Below, piece by piece: positions 21,052 to 32,049 of a stretch of DNA of 64,000 nucleotides. Both the position numbers and the translations under genes were made by a program. Within the stretch, counting starts at the first letter, position 1, and each line of letters opens with the position of its first letter. The notes beneath the pieces were generated by a model, which saw nothing but the letters and a program-made list of their open reading frames with translations, made no database searches and was not told the origin of the DNA. This DNA comes from Cryptomeria japonica (Eukaryota > Streptophyta > Pinopsida > Cupressales > Cupressaceae). The DNA lies in contig NC_081408.1 of assembly GCF_030272615.1 (NCBI RefSeq), forward strand, positions 63,050,614 through 63,114,613, in the 5' to 3' direction.

Positions 21052-22345
21052 TGTTGGGTCCCGGAGACAATTGAGAGGGAGGGGGTGAATCAGTTGTCTA
21101 ATAAATTCAAACCAAAAACCAATTAACCAACTTAATGCTTAATACCGGTAAACTAGTTAAGTATGCCGGTAGACAGTGTTAACAGTAAATTGGTATACTG
21201 GTAAGTATTAATGCATGAAACATAAACATAAAGTCATCCACAACACATAACACCAATATTTGTACATGGAAACCCTATAAGGAGAAAAACCACTGTGGGA
21301 ACCTTACCCACAATTAGATGATACTACTATAGATACTAAATGTACATAAATGGGGTCTACACATGCAGAAAGGCCAACAGCCTAGAGCTCATTGCTCAAT
21401 CACAAAATGGGAGTCACATTGACTACAGTTGGATGGTTAAATCCAATAAGAATGTACTGCACAAAATAACATCTTCATATGCTAGATTCAGTATCGATGT
21501 AATGCTGATATGCTTATACAAAAACCTAACTTCACCTTCAAATGATGTCTTCGTGTATACCTCTGCTTAATCTTGCATATACCTTCACTCAATTCTTTTT
21601 CGCATTCCACACTTGATCTTACAAATAAGATCTTACATTTATACCATACCCTAAGACCAATTTTAGTAGGTCGGCTCTACAAGATATTACAATAAAATCA
21701 TTTTACAAATAATATAACATCTGATGCAATAACCAATTAAACATGTCGGCTTAATGCATTTACATCAATAATAAATCATCTCCATAGCGTGCCATGCTGA
21801 TCTGGAAAAGATAAACCTGCCGATGTAACCCTAGATAACCCTGGACGTATTTGCTGGTAAAAGCAAATATGAATATACCAATGATCAATTCTTCAAAACA
21901 AAGTGTCCACATGATGTCTTTGACATTACCAAGTGTCTTCCATATCATTCCAGGTACCGGTGAACATTATATCCTACTGGTGAACCATATACCAGTAACT
22001 GTGCAATAGTTGCTTGCCGGTGAATCTTGCTGGATCTCCAAATTGCTTGTTTTCAGTAGGTGTTGACATCAATGACAAAACCATACCAAAATACCAACAA
22101 TCTCCCCCTTTGGTGTTGATGGCAACACAAGATGGAAAAACCATCAAAGTGCCAAAACAGAAATGCCAAATACCAAAAACCAACCATCTCAATTTCTCCC
22201 CCTGGGAGCAACATGAGTTTATCCAAAGATTTATTTTCAATACCAATCTCTCCTTAAAAGATAATGTGTTTTTCCATAGATATCTCTCCCCCTTTGACAT
22301 AAAATGCCAAAGTCACAAAAATCAAGTTCATACAAAATACCAACT
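21052..22345 (-). mobile_element. Single-LTR fragment of copia family A inside T's 5' LTR
   Basis: A family-A LTR (21052-22099, 1048 bp) is followed on the right by only about 246 bp of the element's internal 3' region. The unit is flanked by a perfect 5-bp repeat TGTAT (21047-21051 and 22346-22350). Joining the flanks restores the T LTR as seen at 40556-40575. The right end reads AAAATACCAACT, nearly the LTR terminus AAAATACCAACA. Confidence 0.85.
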
Positions 22346-22410
22346 TGTATTCTGTGAAACTAACTTATTGCAGGTAACATTCTGAGGAAGAAATTCAAGT
22401 CGACACATTT

Positions 22411-22428
22411 TGGTGCCCATCATGGGGC
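22411..22428 (+). other. T primer binding site candidate
   Basis: TGGTGCCCATCATGGGGC starts four bases after the LTR end. It is not the tRNA-iMet site. NA also has a TTTTGGTG start here-in-orientation, consistent with a Tat-type arrangement. The tRNA was not identified. Confidence 0.5.
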
Positions 22429-22534
22429 TCATGGACCTCGCATATACTTTTAAAAATCTCGCAAATAGTAAAATTAACACATTTGTAATGCAAATTCATG
22501 CATGTGTGAATTCTGACAACGTTTTTGTTCTGCA

Positions 22535-22800
22535 GGTTAGCACATTTGCCTTCTAGGTTAACGCATTTGTAGCATAGGTTAGCGCATATGTCATGTAGGT
22601 TAGCTCTTTTGTCTAAAATTCTGTGCATTTGCATTACAGGTTCATGCATTTGTGTCTTAGGTTAGTGTATATGTCAAAGAAATCACACTTTTGTATCCAT
22701 AGAGCAATGCTTTTGTAGTTTAGGTTAGCGCTTTTGATCTCTAGGTTAGCGCTTTGGAGCAAAAGGATAGCACATATGTTAGATTAGGGCTTTTGTTTAT
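22535..22800 (+). repeat. T 5' leader array of GGTTAGCGCATTTG-like motifs
   Basis: About ten degenerate copies are spaced roughly 20-60 bp apart. Examples are GGTTAGCACATTTG (22535), GGTTAACGCATTTG (22557), GGTTAGCGCATATG (22578), GGTTAGCGCTTTTG (22723) and GGTTAGCGCTTTGG (22744). The array at 38770-39060 holds the reverse complement of this motif. Confidence 0.8.
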
Positions 22801-24312
22801 AAAACTAACAAAATTTTCTTCCAGGTCCGAATGTCCAAGAAATCAGATTTTACAGATTACTAACATGCATGTACAGGATGGTATTTAAGACAAATTTTAT
22901 GCATTTTATCATCTGGTTAATTAAAAGTCTTGTTTTGGGAAGTAACATATCATATCTTGTTCATCTAGTTAAACTAAGAGAATGAATTTACAACATGCAA
23001 CTTGCATTTTTAGTATTTTCTCTAAAATAGTTGCACATAGACTTTTAAGAGGGCTAAAATAAACACCATGCTTGTTGGAGCAACATCTCCAAATAGGACT
23101 TAGCCAACAATTGCTTTGAAAAGGTTTAAAATAACACTTATATTTCATGTCTCGAAAGTGGTAGGTATATGCCCTCCTATTAATTGGGTGATCAAAAAGC
23201 CAAACCCACTCTTTTGTAATTTCTTTACTTTCAAGCAAATAAATCCTTTAGAGGGCCTGCCTTCCTGAGCTGACTTGAGGGGACTAGTGAGAGGGGAACA
23301 ACCTAAAGCAGAAATGGGCTAATACCAAGTCCTTCCAATCCACTATAAATAAATCATGTTTTTTATGAAAGTCCCAAACAACATGTGCTGATAAGTTCAT
23401 ACTGGCACTATGTTTCCCCATAAACCCAATGGAGTGTAACCTCTATAGGGTGGGAACCTTCTGTATTTACAGAGCTGAAAGTGCTGCATGTATGGCCACA
23501 TGACTGGAAGCCTTTACTAAAAACAACTTTTACTAGTTGCCAAAACCCTTCTAGTTGTTGGCGCAAGAGGTTGGACCTCTAAAGCAGCCACATACATATA
23601 GTTCTTAGTAGAGATATAAAGTTTGCCATGGGGAGCTTTCATGGAAACTGGTTCTTGGCTGCCCCGAAGAAGTGAGTGCCAAGGGTAGAGCCAGTGGGAT
23701 CAAGCATCTAAATATCTTCTTTGAATAGCATAGCCTCAGGGGAAACCCCATGTGAGATTCAACAATTATTGTCTCAACCTGCCATAGGGATGTACTTGCT
23801 TATGCATTTTATTTGTTAGACATTGTGTCTTCTATGTCTGTAACATGTTCCAAATGGTCAAAAATTGAAGAAAATTATCATCTACAAATGAGCAAAAATC
23901 CAACAAATTACTGAAAAAGTTTGATTCAAAAGAGGAATACAAAAGTTTTCCAACACTTGAAACACCATATCAAAATCAAAATAATTCTTGAAGTAGGTTT
24001 TGTCTCTAAACCATCATGTATTTTGAAACTAGCTCAAACAACTACATTACTAATCCAACAGGTTATACTCAAAAGGTTCAATAAACATCAACATTTAACA
24101 AGCTATTGATTCAACCATCTTAAGTGCAAAAAATCAACATCTTTGTCAAGTTTCTCATCAGGATAATCAAATCCTCTATCATGAAGCTTGATCAAATCTA
24201 TACAGGTTCCTAATCTTGGATAGATGTTTCCTATTTTGAACTTAGGTTATATCAAAACTAAAATTGCACCAATATAGGAATCAAACAAACTTGTAAATTA
24301 TCAAACGCTTAT
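22801..24312 (+). other. T leader, no gene seen
   Basis: About 1.5 kb between the motif array and gag without a convincing ORF on the sense strand. The minus-strand stretch 22969-23238 (89 codons) shows no domain. A long leader is common in Tat/Ogre elements. Confidence 0.6.
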
Positions 24313-25111
24313 ATGACTCTTAAGTATCACCCTAAGAAAAGAAAATCCAGTTATAAAGCTACTCAGAAAAGAATAAGATTCTTGTATATCAATCGCAAGA
24401 TCTTATTAAAACATAGGACATTCCTACACCATTTTCGTCACTACTTACATGGCTACGGTATAGAATTTGATGGTGAAATTTTACAAGGACGTCCTTTTCA
24501 ACAAAGAGATGCTTTATCCCAACAAACAAACAATAGTGGTAAGATCAACAAAGCATATCTTCCTAAACCAATAATCACTTATTGACTTTATCCATTGGAA
24601 ATTTCAACAACTTTGAAATAATCACATGCCAGTTTGTATTAGAGCCCAACATGAACAACTTAGAAAACAACAACAAATGGAGGAAGAGGATACTCCTATA
24701 TTCCAAACTTTTGGATTTACCATTGTTGACGAAGAAGCAATCAATAGCACCATTAGAGACCTTGAGCAAGATTTCAAATTTGATAGGCTAATGGAAAAAT
24801 TGTTAGCAAAACAAAAAGAAAAATATCTCTTGATGTTAGCAAAATCTAGAGCTAAACTACCACAAGACTTTAACATAGAAAGCTTGAAACAAGATGTGGA
24901 GGCAAGTAACACCCAAAACACAAATGAGCCAAATAACGAAGATGTGAACAAAGAAAGCAATGAAGAAACAAGGAAAGAGAGGGATGAAAAAAGAAAAGAG
25001 TGTAGTGATAAGAGAGCTCATGAAGAAACAAGGAGAAACTATGTGGATAATCCATTATCAAACCTTACTCAACAAATACAAACTCTACAACAACATATAC
25101 AAGACATCTGA
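24313..25111 (+). pseudogene. T ORF/gag N-terminal region
   Basis: Two open pieces lie in different frames. The 24313-24585 piece (90 codons) is basic, with HHFRHYLHGYGIEFDG. The 24626-25111 piece (161 codons) contains FDRLMEKLLAKQKEKYLLML and a highly charged Glu/Lys/Arg-rich tail with coiled-coil character. The position is upstream of the capsid domain. No specific function is recognised; it may be the N-terminus of Gag. Confidence 0.6.
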
Positions 25112-25174
25112 AATGGGACAAGCTCCAAGAAATATTCATTAGAAGATATATGCTCATATCCTTTTGATAAAAAT

Positions 25175-26424
25175 ATGAATATGATACCATTTCCACAACA
25201 TTGCAAGATTCCTAAATATGACAAATACAATGGAAAATCTGATCCTCAATATCACATTAGGGAGTTTTGTGCTATGAGCATGGAATTTGCTCATGATGAA
25301 ACTTACCTTATGCATCTTTTTCCTAGGAGTTTAAATGGGCAATCAATGGAGTGGTTTTCAAGACTACCATTCGGAATCAAATCCTTTGAAGAACTTGTGA
25401 ATAGGTTTATTTCACAATACTCCTACAATATAAGGAATGAAATAACAATGCTAGATCTTTGCAATGTTAAACAAAAGAATGGTGAATCCTTTATGATTTT
25501 CTTACAATGATGGAAATGCATGTTTAATAGGTATCCTTGAGATGTACCTAATAAAGAAAAAATAGACATATTCATTGATAATCTTCTCAGTGAAATGACT
25601 TATCGACTAAGGATGCAATGTCCTCCCTCTTTTACCAAAATGATCGAGAATGGTCTAAAAATAGAGAACAGAATGGTAAAGAAAGGAGAACTAAAAATTT
25701 ACAATAATTCATACAACAACAACAATAACAACAACAATAATAGCAATGACAAACCCAAGTTCTGGTCAAAGAATAGGAATGTCAACAATGAAGGGAATGA
25801 CAATAATAGTACTACAAACAACAACAACCAATTTTAAATCTATCAAGTCAAATCCCAAAGAATAACAATCCAAAAAATAATAAAGCCAAGTCCTTTTTCT
25901 CCAATCCATGGAGGAAATTCACAAACATTGGAGAATCTTTGGAATCAGCTCTATAAACTTTGTTTGCTAACAAATTGATTGTTTTGCCAGAAGCAAGAAG
26001 TTATGAACCACCAGTTTAGCCCAATTGGTGGAATGGCAATCACTTTTGCAATTACCATTGGAATAAAGGAAACCTAAAAAATGATTTTCAGAGATTGAAA
26101 CACCTTATCCAAGATCTAATCGATAATGGAACCATTACAGTGGATAGCCATAAGACAAATGAATCACACTTGGCTTTCAAAACTCCACTTCCAAATTATG
26201 ACAAAAGTGAATCATCCCAATTAAAATATGACAAAGGAAAAGCCAAAGTTAATTATACTTATACATATGATGATATGGTAAATGTGATCATTGTTAACGA
26301 AAATCCATCTTCAGAACCAATCAATGTTATCAAGAGAAGAAAAGAAAAGGTTACCTTTCTAGGTATAGCAAAAGACCCAACACCCAATCCACAAAAATAC
26401 AATATGGTAGAGCAATTACAATGA
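25175..26424 (+). pseudogene. T gag (capsid and nucleic-acid-binding region), broken
   Basis: The 25175-25510 piece is a Retrotrans_gag capsid piece: IPKYDKYNGKSDPQYHIREF, then LNGQSMEWFSRLPFGIKSFE and LVNRFISQYSYN. After a TGA at 25509 the capsid continues (25595-25837) and ends in an Asn-rich stretch from an AAC-type simple repeat (about 25715-25830). The 26095-26424 piece (109 codons) runs towards the protease. Stops at 25509 and about 25544 are TGA where Arg or Trp would be expected. Confidence 0.8.
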
Positions 26425-26547
26425 ATACTCGATCAAATATCAATTTTAGAACTTCTCCAGGTTTCACCTATGCATAAAGAAATTTTGGAGAAAGGTTTAG
26501 TGGAAACAACAATTTCAAAATATTTGGATGTACATTAGTTCCAAAAC

Positions 26548-26985
26548 ATGGTAGGACACCTTATAGCTCCTCATTGCTTATCATTTTCTGAAAATGATGA
26601 CACATCCTTACAACATCCTCACATTGCTCCTTTATATATTGAACTCTCCTTAAATAAAAATCATGTTAAATGTGTGCTCATAGATGGAGGAGCTGGCTTA
26701 AACATTTATGCATTAAGTTTGATAAAAGCTTTGGGATATTCAGAGAATGTAGTAGACCTGAAAAATAAAATAACCATCAAGGCTTATGATGAAGCAGAAC
26801 ATTCTTCTAAAGGAACTTTTGTGCTACCAATAAGGATAGGATGTGTGGAAAATGATACATTGTGTCAAGTTTTAGATTTGAACCTCTCTTACAAAATTCT
26901 TCTAGGAAGACCATGGATCCACAAGATGCAAGCAGTTCCTTCTACATATCATCAATGTGTGAAATTTCTTCATGAAGGAAAATAA
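26548..26985 (+). CDS. T retropepsin
   Basis: A 145-codon frame. The catalytic loop reads CVLIDGGAGLNIYALSLI, where the third position of the usual D-S/T-G is Gly as D-G-G, a form seen in Tat-lineage proteases. Later SYKILLGRPWIHKMQAVPST closes the domain; the same LLGRPWIH signature occurs in NA. It would cleave the element's polyprotein in virus-like particles. Confidence 0.85.
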   Translation: MVGHLIAPHCLSFSENDDTSLQHPHIAPLYIELSLNKNHVKCVLIDGGAGLNIYALSLIKALGYSENVVDLKNKITIKAYDEAEHSSKGTFVLPIRIGCVENDTLCQVLDLNLSYKILLGRPWIHKMQAVPSTYHQCVKFLHEGK

Positions 26986-27240
26986 ATCACTATAATTGCA
27001 GATTCCAGTCAATATTGCAATAATTTGAAGCCAACACAAGATACAAGAGTTCTACATAACAGAGAATCAGTATATCCTACCAAAGAAATTCAAGAAAAGC
27101 TATGGGAAACTTTTGAAGAAAAGCTCAAGTTAAATGATGAAGGAATGGGAAAATATTCTTTTCATAATTTCCCACTTTCTCCTAAGTCATATGGATAGCC
27201 TACGGATATTCAATCAAAGCCATCAAAAAGATCAAAACAT

Positions 27241-27987
27241 ATGTTTAAAGGAACATTTGTTAGTGTTGGAACTCTTGCAAAGGAAAATGAAGACAAAGAC
27301 ATTCTCGGTTGGTTGTACAAGGATGAAGATAAAACTATAGCAACAACACCAAAAGTCAATATTCCCATAAAACAATATGGCAAAGGATATGAAATCATTC
27401 AAAAGATGGGATATGAAGGAAAAGGACCAATTGGTAAGCAACATCAAGGTATTTCAGAACCTATTTGTTCACACTCACAATCCACAGAAGATAAATCTGG
27501 GCTGGGATATCTAAAGTCTAATCAAAAGCAACATAATCATCAACAACAAAAATGGAGAAAGAAATCAATTTATAAACAAGAAAATTGGCAAGAAAAGATA
27601 CATCAAGCAGCCAAAATAGTAATCAATAAACAAAAGAAGCAGGAAGAACATGAAAAGAAAGAGGAGGAGATTATCATCCAAGGTGAAGAAAAATCTTGTC
27701 AACAAGTTCTGAAAATACAAACAAAAGCAAAATTTGAACAAGATATTCCAGAAGTAGTAAAAATAGAGATGACAGGAATCAGAGAACTTTTTGCACCATA
27801 TGACATTCCAGTATGGTATAGTGGAGTAATCTTAGATCAGGATTTAGAGACAGATTCCAATGAATATGAATGGAGTCTAGATACCTTATCCACTACATCA
27901 AGTAAGGAACACAATGAAGATCAAGTGGCTATCACGAAAGAAGACTTGTCTAATGCAGAACAAATGATGAAGTTAGAAAGAAGATGA
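27241..27987 (+). CDS. T G-patch-containing segment
   Basis: A 248-codon frame. A G-patch, GKGYEIIQKMGYEGKGPIGK, lies at about residues 48-67, after a stretch resembling the pre-G-patch part of NA. A Lys/Gln-rich segment follows, then an acidic tail. G-patches bind nucleic acid and stimulate RNA helicases; in Tat elements their role is unproven. Confidence 0.8.
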   Translation: MFKGTFVSVGTLAKENEDKDILGWLYKDEDKTIATTPKVNIPIKQYGKGYEIIQKMGYEGKGPIGKQHQGISEPICSHSQSTEDKSGLGYLKSNQKQHNHQQQKWRKKSIYKQENWQEKIHQAAKIVINKQKKQEEHEKKEEEIIIQGEEKSCQQVLKIQTKAKFEQDIPEVVKIEMTGIRELFAPYDIPVWYSGVILDQDLETDSNEYEWSLDTLSTTSSKEHNEDQVAITKEDLSNAEQMMKLERR

Positions 27988-28054
27988 GAAACTCAGAATT
28001 CAGAGAAAAGAGGCATATGCAAAAAGAAAAGGGAATGACAAAGATAGAGAAGCA

Positions 28055-29074
28055 ATGCCACAAGAAGCACAAACAAAAGTTCGATATGGAAGAACCATAG
28101 AAGAACTAAGAGATAGTCAAGATGGATTGACTATTAGTATAGAAGAAGTTGAGTTTGAAAGGAGACAAAATCTATTTAAAGAATCCACTTTACCATGTGC
28201 ACAAATATGTCAACTTCTTAATACAAATGAGGTCAATCAAAAAAGAATTTGCAATATCAAAGATGTGCATGTGGATATAATTCATTCATTTAAGAGACAA
28301 ACATCAGTTGAAGAACCACTTGAGAGTGAACTACAAAATGCTAATATTAATTTTGTTAAGACTAATTCGGAAATGCTTGAGAAAGACAATTCTCAAAAAA
28401 ATTTAATCTATGACAGTACCTATTCTATGCCAAGTTATGATTATTATGTCATGAGCATTGAAACACCTAATGATGACAATGATTATGATTTACCCCTTCT
28501 ACATCCTAAACCAATTGATTGGGATAATTTAGACAACCCCGAATTGAATGTATTTTCCAATGATCATGATTTAGCCATTTACCTTAACATTGTTGAACCC
28601 ATCCATCCTAAGATATCTTCCATTATAGAATCAAGTGATGTTTCTCATAGTTAGGAGAATGCTAAACTTTCCAGTCACACAAATGAAATAAAACAAGGAA
28701 AGAGACCTATTGTTGAAAACCATTTCATGGCAACATTAGATCAATCAAAAGAGAAAACAAAGGGCATATCTGATGGTGAAAACCTCCTTAAGACGCCAGA
28801 AGATGGAAAGTTTGAGATTCGTCCTGCATATTTTCAAGAGAGATCTGCTATCCTGATAGAACCAATAGAAGTAGTAAACATCGGTACATCAAAGGATCCT
28901 AAAATACTTCATTTTGTTGCTTCATTATCAGAAAAAGAGAGGAAAGAATACATGAAATTATTTACGCAAAAGCAAACAAATTTCGCTTGGTCTTATGCAG
29001 ATATGCTAGGACTTAACCCATATCTTATCATGCATCATCTTAATGTGGATTTAAAAGAAAAACTTGTTAAGTAG
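28055..29074 (+). pseudogene. T protease-to-RT linker
   Basis: Open pieces 28055-28654 (199 codons) and 28727-29074 (115 codons) are in the same frame, split by TAG at 28652. The second contains FEIRPAYFQERSAILIEPIE and KQTNFAWSYADMLGLNPYLI, the typical Tat run-in to RT (FAWSY.DMPG), and ends at TAG before the RT. Confidence 0.75.
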
Positions 29075-29086
29075 AAGCTAAGAAAG

Positions 29087-29935
29087 ATGCATCCACATAT
29101 TGCTCTCCTTGTAAAAACTGAGCTCAAGAAACTATTAGAAGTGGGTTTCATAAGACCAATTGCTTATCCAGAATGGGTTTCAAGTATTGTACCAGTATCA
29201 AAACTAGATAAAAGCATAAGGGTCTGTACAGATTTTAGAGGTCTAAATAAAGCATCTCCAAAAGATGATTTCCCACTACCAAACATTGATATCATAGTGG
29301 ACTTATCAGTAGGACATGAGATGTTTTCATTAATGGATGGCTTCTCAAGATATAATCAAATAAGAATCGCACCTAAAGATCAAGAGAAAACAACTTTCAT
29401 CTACGCATGGGGAACATATTGCTGGAATGTTATGCCATTTGGGCTTAAGAATATAGGAGTGACTTATCGAAGGGCTATGATGACAAATTTTCATGATATC
29501 ATGCATACATTTATGGAAGATTATGTCGATGACATACCTAGAAAATCTCACACAAGAAAAGAACATTTGAACATTCTAAGTAACATTTTTGATAGGCTCG
29601 AAAGATATCAATTGAGATTAAATCCAAAGAAATGTGCATTTGGGGTAACCTCTGGAAAGCTCCTTGGCTACATTATATCAGCTCGTGGCATTGAAGTAGA
29701 TCCTAAAAAAGTTAAAGCTATCATGGAGATGGAGTCACCCAAGAACATAAGTCAATTGCGATCTTTACAAGGAAGGTTGCAATCAATCAGAAGATTTGCT
29801 TCTCAGTTGGCTGATAGATTCTTTCCATTTACCCATCTTTTACATAAAAATATTCCATTCAAATGGGATACAAAATGTGAAGAATCTTTCTTGCAAATAA
29901 AAGAATATCTTATGAGTCCTCCAGTACTGATATGA
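29087..29935 (+). CDS. T reverse transcriptase
   Basis: A 282-codon frame: LLEVGFIRPIAYPEWVSSIV, VCTDFRGLNKASPKDDFPLP, MFSLMDGFSRYNQIRIAPKD with the first Asp, then MPFGLKNIGVTYRRAM and the active site MEDYVDDIPRKS. It continues LRLNPKKCAFGVTSGKLLGY and the thumb/connection region with FPFTHLLHKNIPFKW. All major RT blocks are present in one frame, which then stops at TGA (29934), where the next domain begins. Confidence 0.92.
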   Translation: MHPHIALLVKTELKKLLEVGFIRPIAYPEWVSSIVPVSKLDKSIRVCTDFRGLNKASPKDDFPLPNIDIIVDLSVGHEMFSLMDGFSRYNQIRIAPKDQEKTTFIYAWGTYCWNVMPFGLKNIGVTYRRAMMTNFHDIMHTFMEDYVDDIPRKSHTRKEHLNILSNIFDRLERYQLRLNPKKCAFGVTSGKLLGYIISARGIEVDPKKVKAIMEMESPKNISQLRSLQGRLQSIRRFASQLADRFFPFTHLLHKNIPFKWDTKCEESFLQIKEYLMSPPVLI

Positions 29936-30138
29936 CCAGCCAAAGGGAAACAATTGTTACTCTATGTGTTAGCAACAAGTGTATCATTAGGCACTCTCCT
30001 AGCTCAACATGACAATGAAGGAAAAGAAAGAACAATTTATTATATCAACAGAACACTTGTTGGCTACGAATTAAATTATTCCTCAATTGAAAAGATATGT
30101 CTAGCAGTTGTATTTGCCACTTAGAAGTTACAACATTA
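29936..30138 (+). pseudogene. T Ty3-type RNase H
   Basis: Reads LLLYVLATSVSLGTLLAQHD, then TIYYINRTLVGYELNYSSIE and KICLAVVFAT, a TAG stop, and KLQHYM. The stop replaces the conserved Trp before the LQHY motif (TGG to TAG). This is the ordinary RNase H following RT, and it runs on into the next frame. Confidence 0.8.
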
Positions 30139-30139
30139 T

Positions 30140-30625
30140 ATGTTGATTCATTCTATGAAACTAATAGCAAAGATAGATCCTCTCAAATATTTGTTGATCA
30201 AGTCAACATTGACAGGGAGACTCGCCAAGTGGGTTATGATACTGAGTGAATTTGACATAGAATATGTTGACCAGAAAGCTATCAAGGGACAAGTCATTGC
30301 TGATCAATTGGCTGATGCACCTTTACAAAATAACATGCCTTTGTACATCAAATTTCTTGATGCAGATATCTTGACAATAAGTACAAACTTTTGGGAATTT
30401 TACTTTGATGGTTCTTATACTCAATATGGATCAGATGCAGGAATCTTTTTTATCACACCTCAAGGAGACACAATTCCAAAATCGTATAAACTGGGATTTC
30501 CATGCACCAATAATACTACAGAGTATGAAGCATTGGCTATAGGGCTTAAAATGGCCATTGAATGGAATGTCAATGAACTACATGTCTATGGTGATTCACA
30601 ACTTGTCATTAATCAAAAGGGATGA
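30140..30625 (+). CDS. T connection and second, archaeal-like RNase H
   Basis: A 161-codon frame. The first part is the RT/RNase H tail (LAKWVMILSEFDIEYVDQKA, VIADQLADAPL). It is followed by a second RNase H: FYFDGSYTQYGSDAGIFFIT, NNTTEYEALAIGLKMAIEWN and LHVYGDSQLVINQ. The catalytic DGS, E and D residues are present. A second archaeal-like RNase H is diagnostic of the plant Tat lineage. The domain is cut by TGA at 30623. Confidence 0.88.
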   Translation: MLIHSMKLIAKIDPLKYLLIKSTLTGRLAKWVMILSEFDIEYVDQKAIKGQVIADQLADAPLQNNMPLYIKFLDADILTISTNFWEFYFDGSYTQYGSDAGIFFITPQGDTIPKSYKLGFPCTNNTTEYEALAIGLKMAIEWNVNELHVYGDSQLVINQKG

Positions 30626-31010
30626 TAAGCTTATGCCATACAAATAGCTAGTGGAGGAGTTTAAAGGATACTTTAAAGTAATCACATTCACCTAGATTCC
30701 CAGAAATGAGTATAAAGAAGCAGATGCAATGGCTACAATAACATCTCTCTTGCAAAATAAAGAGAATCAATAGTGTTACAAATTTCTCATGGAAGATATC
30801 TTAACCCCTACCGTCCAATCCCAGCATACCTATCGAATTTTCCATATATTAGGAACCTGTCAATCCTTATACGGTCAAACCTACCAATATTTGAAAGATC
30901 ACATCCTTTCTCTTGAATTATCTCATAATCAATGAAGAAACTTTATCCATCAGTCCTCTCACTATACTATTACTACTGATATCCTATATAGGCATGGTCT
31001 AGATGGTACT
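30626..31010 (+). pseudogene. T RNase H to integrase linker
   Basis: Several stops. Traces of the aRNase H end are visible, and before the integrase a short segment PYRPIPAYLSNFPYIRNL. No further domain. Confidence 0.5.
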
Positions 31011-32049
31011 TTGTTGAGATGTCTTGAAAAAGATGAATCTGAGAGAGTTCTTAATGACATTCATGTGGGTATTTGTGGTACACACACAAGTGGTTTAACA
31101 ATGGCTAAGAAACGTATTCGTATGGGTTACTTTTGGCCTACTATGGAAAGAGATTCATTCACCTATGCTAGAAAATGTAAACAATGTCAAATCCATGGAA
31201 ATCTCATTTATGCACCAGCACAAGAGTTATATCCTATGACGGGATCATGGCCATTTTCACAATGGGGCCTTGATTTGGTAGGAAAGATCAATACCTCATC
31301 TTTTAATGGACATAAGTTTATTCTGATTGCTACTGAATATTTTACTAAGTGGATTGAAGTAGTTCTCTTAACAACAGCGACAGGAAAACAAATATCATCA
31401 TTCATCTTGAATTATATAATCTGTCGCTATGGAGTTCCTATGACCATTATCATTGATAATGGAAGACCATTCAAAAATCAAGATGTCAAAGAGTTATGTG
31501 AACAATTCCATATCCAACATAGGTTCTCTACTCCATACTATCCACAAGGTAATAGTCAAGCTAAGGCATCAAACAAAACTATCTTGAAAATATTGAAGAA
31601 AATAGTTAATGAAGCTGGAAAGGACTGGCACATTCAGCTAAATCGTGCTTTTTGGGCATACCGAATTAGAGTCTGCACTCCAATAGGGGCAACTCCATAT
31701 TGTCTGGTCTATGGATCAGAAGTTATATTACCTATAGAAGTAGAGATACCTTCTCTACGTGTATCTTTGCATAGTCTTATACCACAAGAAGAACAATGAG
31801 TCTCTCAACTCCAAGAAATAGAACTGATCCAAGAACGTCACCAAAATGCAACAAAACATTTGAAAGTATACCAACAAAGAATGGCAAGAAGCTATAACCA
31901 TAGAGTCAAGCCATGTATTTTCCAGATTGGGGATATAGTTCTAAGGGAGAATCCAAGAAATCAGCAAGACCGGGAAAAGAAGGGAAAATTTGAACCAAAT
32001 TGGTTAGGACCTTTTGTTATAGTAGCAACATATGGATCAGGAGCATTGG
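31011..32049 (+). pseudogene. T integrase
   Basis: The 31011-31799 frame (262 codons) carries the zinc-binding module (HVGICGTHTSG, CKQCQIHG), the first Asp in QWGLDLVGKI, the second in TIIIDNGRPFKNQ, and YPQGNSQAKASNK. In the last motif the catalytic Glu is Lys (GAG to AAG). After TGA at 31797 a C-terminal piece (31860-32049) has RMARSYNHRVKPCIFQIGDI and GPFVIVATYGSGAL. The compact LTR element at 32050 cuts the C-terminal end. Confidence 0.88.

Larger units (their letters stand above)
19934..22407 (+). repeat. T 5' LTR, interrupted at 21052-22350
   Basis: Outer part 19934-21051 and inner end 22346-22407 together match the 3' LTR 39537-40623. It is longer than the 3' copy mainly because of a triplicated AT-rich unit at 20107-20202. 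A TATAAAA box lies at 20668-20674. The LTR end GACACA is followed by the PBS. Confidence 0.9.

Noticed and set aside
22535-22800. CRISPR-like spaced repeats
   Set aside because: Repeats are degenerate, spacing is irregular, there are no cas genes, and the context is a plant retrotransposon leader.
24575-25061. Minus-strand frames opposite T gag (24575-24769, 24622-24960, 24870-25061)
   Set aside because: Mirror images of the sense Gag reading; hydrophobic composition is the usual complement of Lys/Glu-rich coding.
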